From contig NZ_JACHCZ010000004.1 of NCBI RefSeq assembly GCF_014207255.1, positions 310,001 through 374,000 of the forward strand: 64,000 bases of DNA, in the 5' to 3' direction. Positions 32,721 through 41,521 of the stretch are shown one piece after another. The stretch is from Pseudomonas sp. JAI120. Lineage in GTDB: Bacteria; Pseudomonadota; Gammaproteobacteria; Pseudomonadales; Pseudomonadaceae. Under the pieces are notes generated by a model that saw only the letters and a list, made by a program, of their open reading frames with translations, was not told where the DNA came from and searched no databases. Position 1 is the stretch's first letter; every line of letters begins with the position of its first letter. Made by a program: the position numbers and the translations under genes.

Positions 32721-33926
32721 TTACACAGTGACGTCGACGCCGTGGCGCACGACGCGTTTATCCAGCTCGCCACCCAGCCAGTAGGCCAGGTCGGCGGGGC
32801 GATCAATCTGCCAGGCGACAAAATCGGCGACCTTGCCCACTTCCAGGGACCCATGGGTGTCGCCCATGCCAAGGGCGGTGGCCGCATGTTGCGTGGCACC
32901 GGCCAGGGCTTCTTCCGGGGTCATGCGGAACAGGGTGCAGGCCATGTTCAGCATCAGGCGCACCGACAACGCTGGCGAGGTGCCTGGGTTGAGGTCGCTG
33001 GCGATGGCGATCTTCACGCCGTGCTTGCGCAGGGCATCCATCGGCGGCAGCTGGGTTTCGCGCAGGAAGTAGAACGCGCCCGGCAGCAAAACGGCGACGG
33101 TGCCGGCAGCGGCCATGGCGATGGCGTCTTCTTCGGTCATGAATTCCAGGTGGTCCGCCGACAGCGCGTGGTAACGCGCCGCCAGGCTGGAGCCGTGCAG
33201 CGACGACAACTGCTCGGCATGCAGCTTCACCGGCAGGCCGAGTTGCTGGGCGACCTTGAACACGCGCTCGACCTGCTCGGTGGAAAACGCCAGGTATTCG
33301 CAGAACGCATCCACCGCGTCCACCAGCCCTTCCGCCGCCAAGGCCGGCAGCATCTCGGCGCAGATGTGCTCGATGTAATCGTCGGCGCGATCCTTGTACT
33401 CCGGCGGCAATGCATGGGCCGCCAGGCACGTGGCGCGCACGCTGACCGGCAGCGCGTCGCCAAGGCGCCGAGCCACCCGCAACATCTTGCGCTCGTTGGC
33501 CAGGTCCAGGCCGTAACCGGACTTGATCTCCACCGTGGTCACGCCGTCGCGCAGCAGGCTGCGCAAGCGCTTGTGGGCGCTGGCGAAGAGTTCATCCTCC
33601 GTCGCGGCACGGGTGGCGCGCACGGTGCTGGCAATACCGCCGCCCTTGGCCGCAATGTCGGCATAGCTCACGCCTTCGAGGCGCTGCTCGAATTCGCCGC
33701 TGCGATTGCCACCAAACACCGTGTGGGTGTGGCAGTCGATCAGCCCGGGAGTGACCCACGCGCCTTGCAGGTCATGCACCTGGGCGTAATCCGCCGTCGG
33801 TACTTCGCTGCGCGGGCCGATCCACTCGATGAGCGAACCTACGGTGACCATGGCCGCATCCTCGATGATCGAGTATTTGCCCTGGGCCATGGTTGCGACG
33901 TGGCAGTGCTGCCAAAGGGTTTTCAT
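32721..33926 (-). CDS. hutI: Imidazolonepropionase HutI
   Basis: This 401-residue amidohydrolase opens 4-imidazolone-5-propionate to N-formimino-glutamate. Metal ligands are in DCHTHTVFGGNR, KLHAEQLSS and the Asp of IASDLNPGTSP. AGGAG precedes the ATG by 6 bases. It lies 15 bases after hutH and just before hutG. Confidence 0.97.
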   Translation of the reverse strand: MKTLWQHCHVATMAQGKYSIIEDAAMVTVGSLIEWIGPRSEVPTADYAQVHDLQGAWVTPGLIDCHTHTVFGGNRSGEFEQRLEGVSYADIAAKGGGIASTVRATRAATEDELFASAHKRLRSLLRDGVTTVEIKSGYGLDLANERKMLRVARRLGDALPVSVRATCLAAHALPPEYKDRADDYIEHICAEMLPALAAEGLVDAVDAFCEYLAFSTEQVERVFKVAQQLGLPVKLHAEQLSSLHGSSLAARYHALSADHLEFMTEEDAIAMAAAGTVAVLLPGAFYFLRETQLPPMDALRKHGVKIAIASDLNPGTSPALSVRLMLNMACTLFRMTPEEALAGATQHAATALGMGDTHGSLEVGKVADFVAWQIDRPADLAYWLGGELDKRVVRHGVDVTV

Positions 33927-33941
33927 CCGACACTCCTAGGG

Positions 33942-35474
33942 TTACAGGCTCGGCAGCAACTTGGCCGGCACCAGCTCATTCAAGCAGCGGCTGGCGAGCA
34001 GCTCGCTGGCGGCGATGATGTCCGGGGCGAAGAAGCGGTCCTTGTCATAGAACGCCACTTTGGCGCGCAGGATGCCACGGGCTTTTTCCAGTTTCGGCGA
34101 GGTTTTCAGGCCTTCACGCAGGTCCAGGCCCTGGCACGCAGCCAGCCATTCCACCGCAAGGATGCCGCGCGTGTTCTCGGCCATTTCCCACAGGCGCTTG
34201 CCGGCTGCCGGGGCCATCGACACGTGGTCTTCCTGGTTGGCGGACGTCGGGATGCTGTCGACGCTATGGGGATGGGACAGTGCCTTGTTCTCGCTGGCGA
34301 GTGCTGCAGCGGTCACCTGGGCGATCATGAAGCCGGAGTTCACCCCACCATTGCCCACCAGGAACGGCGGCAGTTGCGACATGTGCTTGTCCATCATCAG
34401 CGAGATACGACGCTCGCTCAGGGAACCGATTTCAGCGATGGCGAGGGCCATGTTGTCAGCGGCCATGGCCACCGGTTCGGCGTGGAAGTTGCCACCGGAG
34501 ATCACGTCCCCCTCAGCGGCAAATACCAACGGGTTGTCGGACACGGCGTTGGCTTCGACCACCAGCACCTCGGCCGCCTGGCGCAACTGAGTCAGGCAGG
34601 CGCCCATGACTTGTGGCTGGCAGCGCAGGGAGTACGGATCCTGCACCTTGTCGCAGTTCTGGTGCGACTGCGACACCTGGCTGCTCTCACCCAGCAGGTC
34701 ACGGTAGGCCGCAGCCGAATCGATTTGCCCACGTTGACCGCGAGCCGCATGAATACGTGCGTCGAACGGCGAGCGCGAGCCCAGCACCGCTTCCACGGTA
34801 AGGCCGCCGCAGGCCAGGGCACCGGCGAACAGGTCTTCGCCTTCGAACAGGCCACGCAAGGCATAGGCGGTGGACACCTGGGTGCCGTTGAGCAGCGCCA
34901 GGCCTTCCTTGGCGGCGAGTGTCAGCGGCGTCAGGCCGGCGACTTTCAGCGCGTCGGTGGCCTCCAGCCATTCGCCCTTGTAGCGCGCCTTGCCTTCGCC
35001 CAGCAGCACCAGGGACATGTGGGCCAACGGCGCCAAGTCACCGGAAGCGCCCACCGAGCCTTTCAACGGAATATGCGGGTACACCTCGGCGTTGATCAGC
35101 GCGATCAGCGCGTCGATCACCTGCCGGCGAATCCCGGAGAACCCACGGCTGAGGCTGTTGACTTTGAGCACCATGACCAGCCGTACCAGCGCATCGCTGA
35201 TCGGCTCACCGACGCCGGCGGCGTGGGACAACACCAGGGAACGCTGGAGGTTTTCCAGGTCTTCGCTGGCGATGCGGGTCGAGGCCAGCAGGCCGAAACC
35301 GGTGTTGATGCCATAGGCGGTGCGGTTCTCGGCGAGAATCTGCTCCACGCAGGCGACACTGGCTTCGATCTGGGCCGAGGCACTGTCATCCAGGCTGAGG
35401 GTTACCGGCTGCTGGTAGATGGCCCGCAGTTGGGCGAGGCTCAGTTGGCCTGGAATCAGGTTTAGCGCAGTCAC
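33942..35474 (-). CDS. hutH: Histidine ammonia-lyase HutH (canonical, MIO-forming)
   Basis: The 510-residue enzyme deaminates histidine to urocanate. Ala143-Ser144-Gly145 in GSVGASGDLAPL cyclise to the MIO prosthetic group. Other active-site residues known from P. putida HAL are present: Tyr in RTAYGINTG, His in LSHAAG, Asn in LNGTQ, QDPYSLR, Phe in NFHAEP and Glu in NQEDHVSM. I prefer GTG 35474: AAGGAG is 7 bases upstream, length and numbering then match P. putida HutH, and the ATG at 35480 has only one base of spacing. An A-rich motif for Crc/Hfq lies just upstream. Confidence 0.96.
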   Translation of the reverse strand: MTALNLIPGQLSLAQLRAIYQQPVTLSLDDSASAQIEASVACVEQILAENRTAYGINTGFGLLASTRIASEDLENLQRSLVLSHAAGVGEPISDALVRLVMVLKVNSLSRGFSGIRRQVIDALIALINAEVYPHIPLKGSVGASGDLAPLAHMSLVLLGEGKARYKGEWLEATDALKVAGLTPLTLAAKEGLALLNGTQVSTAYALRGLFEGEDLFAGALACGGLTVEAVLGSRSPFDARIHAARGQRGQIDSAAAYRDLLGESSQVSQSHQNCDKVQDPYSLRCQPQVMGACLTQLRQAAEVLVVEANAVSDNPLVFAAEGDVISGGNFHAEPVAMAADNMALAIAEIGSLSERRISLMMDKHMSQLPPFLVGNGGVNSGFMIAQVTAAALASENKALSHPHSVDSIPTSANQEDHVSMAPAAGKRLWEMAENTRGILAVEWLAACQGLDLREGLKTSPKLEKARGILRAKVAFYDKDRFFAPDIIAASELLASRCLNELVPAKLLPSL

Positions 35475-35492
35475 ATTCATACTCCTTGTGAA

Positions 35493-35500
35493 TTATTCTT
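35493..35500 (-). promoter_or_regulatory. Possible Crc/Hfq catabolite-repression (CA) motif before hutH
   Basis: On the mRNA strand AAGAATAA fits the AAnAAnAA consensus recognised by Hfq with Crc in pseudomonads. It lies just upstream of the AAGGAG ribosome site of hutH. Histidine catabolism is known to be under carbon catabolite repression, but an 8-base match alone is weak. Confidence 0.4.
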
Positions 35501-35513
35501 TTGAAATACGTGT

Positions 35514-37022
35514 TCAGTGCAGATTCGGTAATGCGGTGTCCTTGAGCACCTTGGCGGCAGCCGCAATATCCGGCGCCAGCCAACGGTCCTGCTCATAGGC
35601 GGGTACCACTTCACGCAGCAGGCGCCAGGCCCTGTCGGTGCCCGCCCCGAAGCGTTGGTCTTTCAGGAATTCGAAGGCCTGGGCCGCCAGCAGGTACTCG
35701 ATGGCGAGGATCTGGGTGACGTTGGCCAATACCTGGTGCAGCTTGAGCGCGGCGTTGGTGCCCATGCTCAGGTGGTCTTCCTGCAGCCCCGAGGTGACGA
35801 AGTTGTCGAGCACCGCCGGTTGCGCCAACTGGCGGTTCTGTCCGCACAGTGAGGCGGCGACGTACTGCACGATCATCATCCCGGAATTGACCCCAGGGTT
35901 GCTCACCAGGAACGCCGGCAGGCCGCTGACGTGCGGGTTGATCAGGCGGTCGAGGCGGCGTTCGGCGACCGACCCGATTTCGGCCATGGCAATCGCCAGC
36001 ATGTCGGCGGCCAGGGCGACGGACTGGCCGTGGGGGTTGGCCTGGGACACCACGCGGTAGTGGTCCGGTGTGCCGAGCACCAGCGGGTTGTCGGTGACGC
36101 TGTTGAGTTCGGTCTCGATCTGGCGAGTCGCGTGCTCCACCTGGTCGCGCACCGCGCCGTGGATCTGCGGGATCGAGCGCAGGCTCAGGGCGTCCTGGGT
36201 GCGGATACCTTTGCTGCTGGCGATCACTTCACTGCCATCGAGCAACGCACGCAGGTTGCTGCCGACATGCTGCATGCCCGGGTGCGGCTTGAGGGCGATG
36301 ATTTCTTCGTCGAAGGCGTCGATCTGGCCGCGCTGGGCCTCAAAGCTCATGGCGCCGATCACGTCGGCCCATTGCAGCAAATGATGGGCGTCGGCCAGGG
36401 CCAGGCAGCTCAGGCCGGTCATGCACGGCGTGCCGTTGACCAGGCACAGGCCGTCCTTGGCGCCGAGCACCACCGGCTGCAAACCTTCTTCGTCCAGGGC
36501 CTGTTGCGCCTGGACGATCTGGCCGCGATAGCTCACATCACCGACACCCAGCAGCGCCACGCCGACATGGGCCATATGGGTCAGGTAACCCACCGAGCCC
36601 TGGGACGGTACTTGCGGCGTGATGCCGTGGTTGAGCAGTGCCAGCAGCGAATGCACCACCTGCGGATGCAGGCCGGATTTGCCGTGGCTGTAGTTGATGA
36701 CCGCCGCGCAGATAATCGCGCGGGTCTGCTCGTCGCTGAGGACCGGGCCGACGCCGCAGGCGTGGCTCAACAGGGTATTGCGCGACAGCTGGCTCAGTTG
36801 CTCGCCTTTAAGCGACACGTTGCACAAGGCGCCCAGGCCGGTGTTCACGCCGTAGGCACGTTCGCCGCTGGTGACGATGCGCTGCACGATGGCCTGGGCA
36901 TTGTCGATACGCGCCCAGGCCTGGCCCGAGAGTTCAAGCACCGCGCCGTGACGGGCCACGGCGACCACGTCCTGCCAGCGCAGGGGGGTGTCGGCGATGA
37001 TGATTTTTGCTGCCTGGGACAT
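35514..37022 (-). CDS. HutH-like aromatic amino acid lyase paralogue lacking the MIO triad
   Basis: This 502-residue protein has the HAL/PAL fold signature throughout (RAYGVNTGLG, LSHACG, GLQEDHLSM). However, the MIO loop reads GSVG-YLTHMAH at about 132-142, where HutH has GSVG-ASG-DLAPLAH; exactly the three residues that form the cofactor are absent. The Tyr of QDPYSLR is Leu (QDALSLR) and the Phe of NFHAEP is Pro (NPHGQS). It probably has no ammonia-lyase activity, so a regulatory, scaffold or different catalytic role is possible. ATG 37022 follows GAGGTC. A paralogue in the hut locus is also known in P. aeruginosa (PA5093). Confidence 0.88.
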   Translation of the reverse strand: MSQAAKIIIADTPLRWQDVVAVARHGAVLELSGQAWARIDNAQAIVQRIVTSGERAYGVNTGLGALCNVSLKGEQLSQLSRNTLLSHACGVGPVLSDEQTRAIICAAVINYSHGKSGLHPQVVHSLLALLNHGITPQVPSQGSVGYLTHMAHVGVALLGVGDVSYRGQIVQAQQALDEEGLQPVVLGAKDGLCLVNGTPCMTGLSCLALADAHHLLQWADVIGAMSFEAQRGQIDAFDEEIIALKPHPGMQHVGSNLRALLDGSEVIASSKGIRTQDALSLRSIPQIHGAVRDQVEHATRQIETELNSVTDNPLVLGTPDHYRVVSQANPHGQSVALAADMLAIAMAEIGSVAERRLDRLINPHVSGLPAFLVSNPGVNSGMMIVQYVAASLCGQNRQLAQPAVLDNFVTSGLQEDHLSMGTNAALKLHQVLANVTQILAIEYLLAAQAFEFLKDQRFGAGTDRAWRLLREVVPAYEQDRWLAPDIAAAAKVLKDTALPNLH

Positions 37023-37060
37023 TGTTGACCTCTTCATATTCTCTACAGCTTCGCCGGCCT

Positions 37061-37119
37061 CATCGGGGGCAAGCTCCCTCCCACTGGGGAATGCATTCAA
37101 AATGTGGGAGGGAGCTTGA
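37061..37119. repeat. REPIN between the HutH paralogue and hutV
   Basis: CATCGGGGGCAAGCTCCCTC and its inverted partner GAGGGAGCTTGAGCCTC flank a short centre containing TGGGGAATGCATTC. It is a compact paired REP. Confidence 0.8.
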
Positions 37120-37139
37120 GCCTCACCACAGAACCTGGG

Positions 37140-37964
37140 TCAGACCACCGCCGCGCGCCGCTGAACAAACCGATCCACATACTCATCCGCCGGCGAATGC
37201 AGGATCTCCCGCGGCGTGCCGACCTGGATCAGCCTGCCGTCCTTGAGGATCGCGATGCGGTTGCCGATGCGCACGGCCTCGTCGAGGTCGTGGGTGATGA
37301 ACACGATGGTCTTGTGCAGGGTCTTTTGCAGCTCAAGCAACTGGTCTTGCATTTCGGCGCGGATCAGCGGGTCGAGGGCGCTGAACGCTTCGTCCATCAG
37401 GATGATGTCGGTGTCAGCGGCCAGGGCGCGGGCCAGGCCTACACGCTGGCGCATGCCGCCGGAGAGCTGGTGCGGGTACTTGTTTTCGTAGCCCTTGAGG
37501 CCCACGGTTTCGATCCAGTGCAGCGCGCGTTCAGCGCAGACCTGCTTGGTTTCGCCACGCACCTTGAGGCCGTAGGCGACGTTGTCGAGCACGCTCTTGT
37601 GGGGCAGCAGACCGAAGCTCTGGAACACCATGCTGATCTTGTGTCGACGGAATTGGCGCAGGGCGTCCATGTCCAGTTGCAGGATGTCTTCGCCGTCCAC
37701 CAGGATCGCGCCGCTGGTGGGGTCGATCAGGCGGTTGAAGTGGCGCACCAGCGTGGATTTACCCGAGCCTGACAGGCCCATGATCACGAAGATCTCACCG
37801 GTGCCGATGCTCAGGGACAAATCGTTCACGCCGACCACGCAACCGGTCTCGGCTAGCACCTGGTCCTTGGTCTTGCCCTGGCCAACCATCGCCAGCGCCT
37901 CCTTGGAGCGGGCGCCAAATATCTTGAAGACGTTTTTAACTTCGATTTTGCTGACAGTAGTCAT
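37140..37964 (-). CDS. hutV: OpuA-type ABC importer ATPase (HutV)
   Basis: The 274-residue ATPase of the quaternary-amine/histidine uptake family carries Walker A GLSGSGKST, signature LSGGMRQRVG, Walker B IILMDEAFSALDP and switch His in ITHDLDEA. The N-terminal extension (KNVFKIFGARSKEALAMVGQG) is typical of OpuAA/ProV, but the C-terminal CBS domains are missing. It overlaps the permease gene by 4 bases. Location in the hut locus makes histidine the likely substrate. Confidence 0.88.
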   Translation of the reverse strand: MTTVSKIEVKNVFKIFGARSKEALAMVGQGKTKDQVLAETGCVVGVNDLSLSIGTGEIFVIMGLSGSGKSTLVRHFNRLIDPTSGAILVDGEDILQLDMDALRQFRRHKISMVFQSFGLLPHKSVLDNVAYGLKVRGETKQVCAERALHWIETVGLKGYENKYPHQLSGGMRQRVGLARALAADTDIILMDEAFSALDPLIRAEMQDQLLELQKTLHKTIVFITHDLDEAVRIGNRIAILKDGRLIQVGTPREILHSPADEYVDRFVQRRAAVV

Positions 37965-38812
37965 TTGCTCGCCTCATGCCGTGGACGACCATAGGCCTGG
38001 GTAATGCGGTCGATGACCACTGCGAGAATCACGATCGCCAGCCCGGCTTCGAGGCCACGGCCGACGTTGAGGGTCTGGATGCCGACAAGCACGTCTTCAC
38101 CCAAGCCACGGGCGCCGATCATCGAGGCGATCACCACCATCGACAACGCCATCATGGTGGTCTGGTTGATACCGGCCATGATGCTCGGCAGCGCCAGCGG
38201 CAATTGCACGCCGAACAGCTGTTGCCAGCGGTTGGCACCGAAGGCGTTGATAGCCTCCATGACTTCGCCGTCGACCTGGCGAATCCCCAGGTCGGTGAGG
38301 CGAATCAGCGGCGGCGCGGCGTAGATCACCGTGGCGAAGATCGCCGGCACCTTGCCCAGGCCAAACAGCATCAGCACCGGGATCAGGTACACGAAGCTGG
38401 GCATGGTTTGCATGATGTCGAGCAACGGCATCAGCACCGAGCGCAGGCGATTACTGCGCGCCGACAGGATGCCCAGCGGGATGCCGATCAACACCGAGAT
38501 CACCGTGGCGACCATCATCAGCGCCAGGGTCTGCATCAGCTTGTCCCACAGGCCAACCGCGCCCACCAGGAACAGCAGACCGACGATCACCGCCGTGGTC
38601 ACCACCTTGCGAGTGGCATGCCAGGCAACACCGCCGACGATGGCCAGCATCAGCCACCAGGGGGCTGCACGCAGCAACCCTTCCAGGTTGACGATGGCCC
38701 ACAGCAGGGTGTCGGAGATTTGCCGGAACACATCGCCGTAGTTGGTGACCAGTGAATCCACCCAACCGTTGACCCAGTCGGCGATGGAAAACGTAAAACT
38801 CTCAGGAAACAT
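37961..38812 (-). CDS. hutW: OpuA-type ABC importer permease (HutW)
   Basis: The 283-residue permease has about six to seven helices and the BPD_transp_1 coupling region (AINAFGANRWQQLFGVQLPLALPSIMAG). ATG 38812 is chosen for MFPESFTFSIADW, which matches ProW-type starts, with GAGAG upstream. Overlap with hutV and nearness to the binding-protein gene define one importer. Confidence 0.88.
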   Translation of the reverse strand: MFPESFTFSIADWVNGWVDSLVTNYGDVFRQISDTLLWAIVNLEGLLRAAPWWLMLAIVGGVAWHATRKVVTTAVIVGLLFLVGAVGLWDKLMQTLALMMVATVISVLIGIPLGILSARSNRLRSVLMPLLDIMQTMPSFVYLIPVLMLFGLGKVPAIFATVIYAAPPLIRLTDLGIRQVDGEVMEAINAFGANRWQQLFGVQLPLALPSIMAGINQTTMMALSMVVIASMIGARGLGEDVLVGIQTLNVGRGLEAGLAIVILAVVIDRITQAYGRPRHEASK

Positions 38813-38883
38813 AGCGTGCTCTCGATCCAATGGGTTGTAGCCAGGCACCCGGCCACCCCTCAGGGTAGCCGTGCACACTTGAC

Positions 38884-39849
38884 CTACAAGGCCGCGTCGA
38901 TTTTCTTGGCTGCGTCTTCACTGACCCAGGCGTGCCAGACTTCAGGATGTTCCTTGAGGAAAATTTTCGCCAGTTTCGGCGACTCAATGCGTTCCTTGGC
39001 CATGCGCCCCAGGTTCTGGTTCAGCAGGTCGATGGGCAGGTTGACCTTTTCCAGCACGGCCACCAGTTCCGGGGCTTGTTCGTGGAAGGTCTTGGACAGG
39101 CCGACCTTGATGCTCACGGTCTTATCCACACCGGGTTTTTCTTCCAGCTTGACCAGGTCGACCTGGCCCATCAACGGGGTTGGCGACCAGTAGTAGAACA
39201 GGATCGGCTCGCCGCGCTTGTAGCTCGACAGCACTGCCGCATCCAGCGCCGGGCCGGTGCCTGGGCGGAAGTTGGTGTAGGTGCTTTCCAGGCCATAGCT
39301 CTTGAGCATTTCGCTGTTGTCCAGCTCGCAGGTCCAGCCGGCCGGGCAGTTGTAGAAACGGCCCTTGGACGGTTCTTCCTGGTCCTTGAACACCGAGGCG
39401 TACTTGGCCAGGTCGGCGATGTTTTTCAGGCCCGGCGCCTTGGGTTCAAGCTTGCGCTTGGCGTCGCCTTCGATCACGTAGCGCGGTACGTACCAGCCTT
39501 CGATAGCGCCCACCACAGGGGCACCGACACCGACGACTTTGCCGGCCTTCTCGGCCTTGTTCCAGACTTCGCTGCGGCCGACCCATTCTTCGGCAAACAC
39601 TTGGATGTCGTTGCTGCTCAGGGCGTTTTCCATGGTGATGGAGTTGCCTGGCAGGCTGTCGGTTTTGCAGTCGTAGCCTTTTTCCAGCACGGTTTGCAGG
39701 ATGTCGGTGAGCAACATGCCGCTTTCCCAGTTCAGGCCGGCGAATTTCACCGGTTTGCCGGATTCACACCAACCGGCCGCCTGGGCGCCAGCAGTGGCCA
39801 GCAAGCCCGCAGAGAATACGGTGGCCAACAGGGTCTTATGCATTTTCAT
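38884..39849 (-). CDS. hutX: OpuA-type ABC importer binding protein (HutX)
   Basis: The 321-residue periplasmic protein has a signal peptide ending GAQA-AGWC. The OpuAC domain includes FYNCPAGWTCELDN and IQVFAEEWVGRS. ATG 39849 has GGGAGCG upstream. It is the first gene of the XWV importer. In P. fluorescens such a system in the hut locus imports histidine; a betaine-like ligand cannot be excluded from sequence alone. Confidence 0.86.
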   Translation of the reverse strand: MKMHKTLLATVFSAGLLATAGAQAAGWCESGKPVKFAGLNWESGMLLTDILQTVLEKGYDCKTDSLPGNSITMENALSSNDIQVFAEEWVGRSEVWNKAEKAGKVVGVGAPVVGAIEGWYVPRYVIEGDAKRKLEPKAPGLKNIADLAKYASVFKDQEEPSKGRFYNCPAGWTCELDNSEMLKSYGLESTYTNFRPGTGPALDAAVLSSYKRGEPILFYYWSPTPLMGQVDLVKLEEKPGVDKTVSIKVGLSKTFHEQAPELVAVLEKVNLPIDLLNQNLGRMAKERIESPKLAKIFLKEHPEVWHAWVSEDAAKKIDAAL

Positions 39850-39918
39850 TGTTGTGACGCTCCCAATCATGAAATGGATTACGGCAGTCAGTAGGCATCC
39901 TGCCCTGTCCACGTCCCC

Positions 39919-41379
39919 TCAGGCCTGTGCAACCAGCCCGTTTGTCGTCGTTGGTACAGCGCCCTGCTCTTTCGGCAGGATCAGGTGTTCAGGGTGTGCG
40001 GCGGGCCACTTTTTCGCAGCCCAGTAGTAAAGCGCGGCGGGGAGTACCAGGCCGATGATCCAGGAAATATCCACATCACCCAGGGCCGCCACCAGGGGAC
40101 CGGTGTAGAACTTGGTGGAGATGAACGGCAATTGCACCAGCACACCGAAGACATACACGCTGATACCGAGCAGGTTCCAACGGCCATAGCGCCCGTTTGG
40201 ATCGGCCAGCGCCGGTACGTCGTAGCGATCACGGGTGATGCAGTAGTAGTCAACCAGGTTGATCGCGCTCCATGGCGTAAAAAACGCCAGCAGGAACAGG
40301 ATGAAGGACTTGAACGCCCCCAGGAACGAGTGCTGCCCGAGCAAGGCGATCAGAGTCGCCGTACCGACGATGACCAGCACGAAAAACAGCCGCTGCAAGC
40401 GCGTGACCTCCAGGCGACCGCGAAAGCCGCTGATGATGGTGGCAATGCACATGAAGCTGCCGTAGGAGTTCAGCGTGGAGATAGTGACTTTGCCGAACGC
40501 GATGCTGAAATACAGCAGCGCCGCAGTGGCCCCCGTACCACCCAGGCCCACGATGTAGGCCACTTCGTGGCCGGCAAATTGCCCGTTGGACATGGCCGCG
40601 GCAAACACGCCGAGGATCATCGCCACCTGTGCACCCACCACCGAACCTGCACCTGCGGCAAGAAAGGTTTTGACCGAGGACGTCGTGCTCGGCAGATAGC
40701 GTGAATAGTCCGCCACGTATGGGCCGAAGGCGATTTGCCAGGAGGCCGCGAGCGACACCGCCAGCAGGAAGCTGCTCCAACTGAAGTGACGGATTTGCAG
40801 GAGTGCGCCCACGTCGGCCTGGCTCATCAGACGGCTGAACAGGTAGACAAAGGCAATCACGCCAATGACGCTGGCAACACGGCCGATGAAGTGGATCACC
40901 CGGTAACCGAGCACCGTGACCAGCACGATGACACTGGCGAAGATCAGGATCCCGACGCTGTCGCTGACGCCAAACAACTGGCCCAGGGCCTGACCGGAAA
41001 GCACGGTGCCCGTTGCGGTGAAACCGAGGTACATCAAGCAGACCAGTACGATCGGGATCGCCGCGCCGTACACACCGAACTGCACCCGGCTGGAGATCAT
41101 CTGCGGCAGGCCCAGCTTGGGCCCCTGCGCCGCATGCAACGCCATCACGCCGCCGCCCAGCAGTTGACCGATCAACAGACCGATCAACGACCAGAACACA
41201 TCACCGCCCAGCACCACGGCCAGGGCCCCGGTGACGATCGCGGTGATCTGCAGGTTGGCACCCAGCCACAGGGTGAACTGGCTCAATAGACGACCGTGTC
41301 TTTCCGCTTCCGGGATGTAGTCGATCGAACGTTTCTCGATCAACGGGGTGGTGCTTGCACGCGCGTCACTTGCAGCCAT
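39919..41379 (-). CDS. NCS1-family permease of the hut locus
   Basis: The 486-residue membrane protein has about 12 helices and belongs to the nucleobase/cation symporter group (cytosine, purine, hydantoin). An N-terminal cytoplasmic segment ends SIDYIPEAERHGR. The ring substrates of this family resemble histidine and urocanate, so transport of a hut substrate is a reasonable inference. It sits between hutU and hutX with a REPIN upstream. No amino-acid-polyamine-type HutT permease gene was found in this locus. Confidence 0.85.
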   Translation of the reverse strand: MAASDARASTTPLIEKRSIDYIPEAERHGRLLSQFTLWLGANLQITAIVTGALAVVLGGDVFWSLIGLLIGQLLGGGVMALHAAQGPKLGLPQMISSRVQFGVYGAAIPIVLVCLMYLGFTATGTVLSGQALGQLFGVSDSVGILIFASVIVLVTVLGYRVIHFIGRVASVIGVIAFVYLFSRLMSQADVGALLQIRHFSWSSFLLAVSLAASWQIAFGPYVADYSRYLPSTTSSVKTFLAAGAGSVVGAQVAMILGVFAAAMSNGQFAGHEVAYIVGLGGTGATAALLYFSIAFGKVTISTLNSYGSFMCIATIISGFRGRLEVTRLQRLFFVLVIVGTATLIALLGQHSFLGAFKSFILFLLAFFTPWSAINLVDYYCITRDRYDVPALADPNGRYGRWNLLGISVYVFGVLVQLPFISTKFYTGPLVAALGDVDISWIIGLVLPAALYYWAAKKWPAAHPEHLILPKEQGAVPTTTNGLVAQA

Positions 41380-41427
41380 GGGTGTTCAACCTCTGATGGA
41401 TTGTTTTGGGGGTCGCCGCCGCTCAAC

Positions 41428-41517
41428 TGTGGAAGGGGGCTTGCTCCCGATAGCAGTGGGTCAGTCACCAGACCTATTGGCTGATACACCGCCATCGGGA
41501 GCAAGCCCCCTCCCACA
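41428..41517. repeat. REPIN between the NCS1 permease and hutU
   Basis: TGTGGAAGGGGGCTTGCTCC and GGAGCAAGCCCCCTCCCACA form inverted arms about 50 bases apart, with matching CCCGATAGC and GCCATCGGG extensions. Confidence 0.85.
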
Positions 41518-41521
41518 TGGG

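Noticed and set aside
32742..35465. A 907-codon open frame on the plus strand opposite hutI and hutH
   Set aside because: It lies fully antisense to two well-supported hut genes, has no domain signature, and long antisense frames are common in GC-rich Pseudomonas genes.
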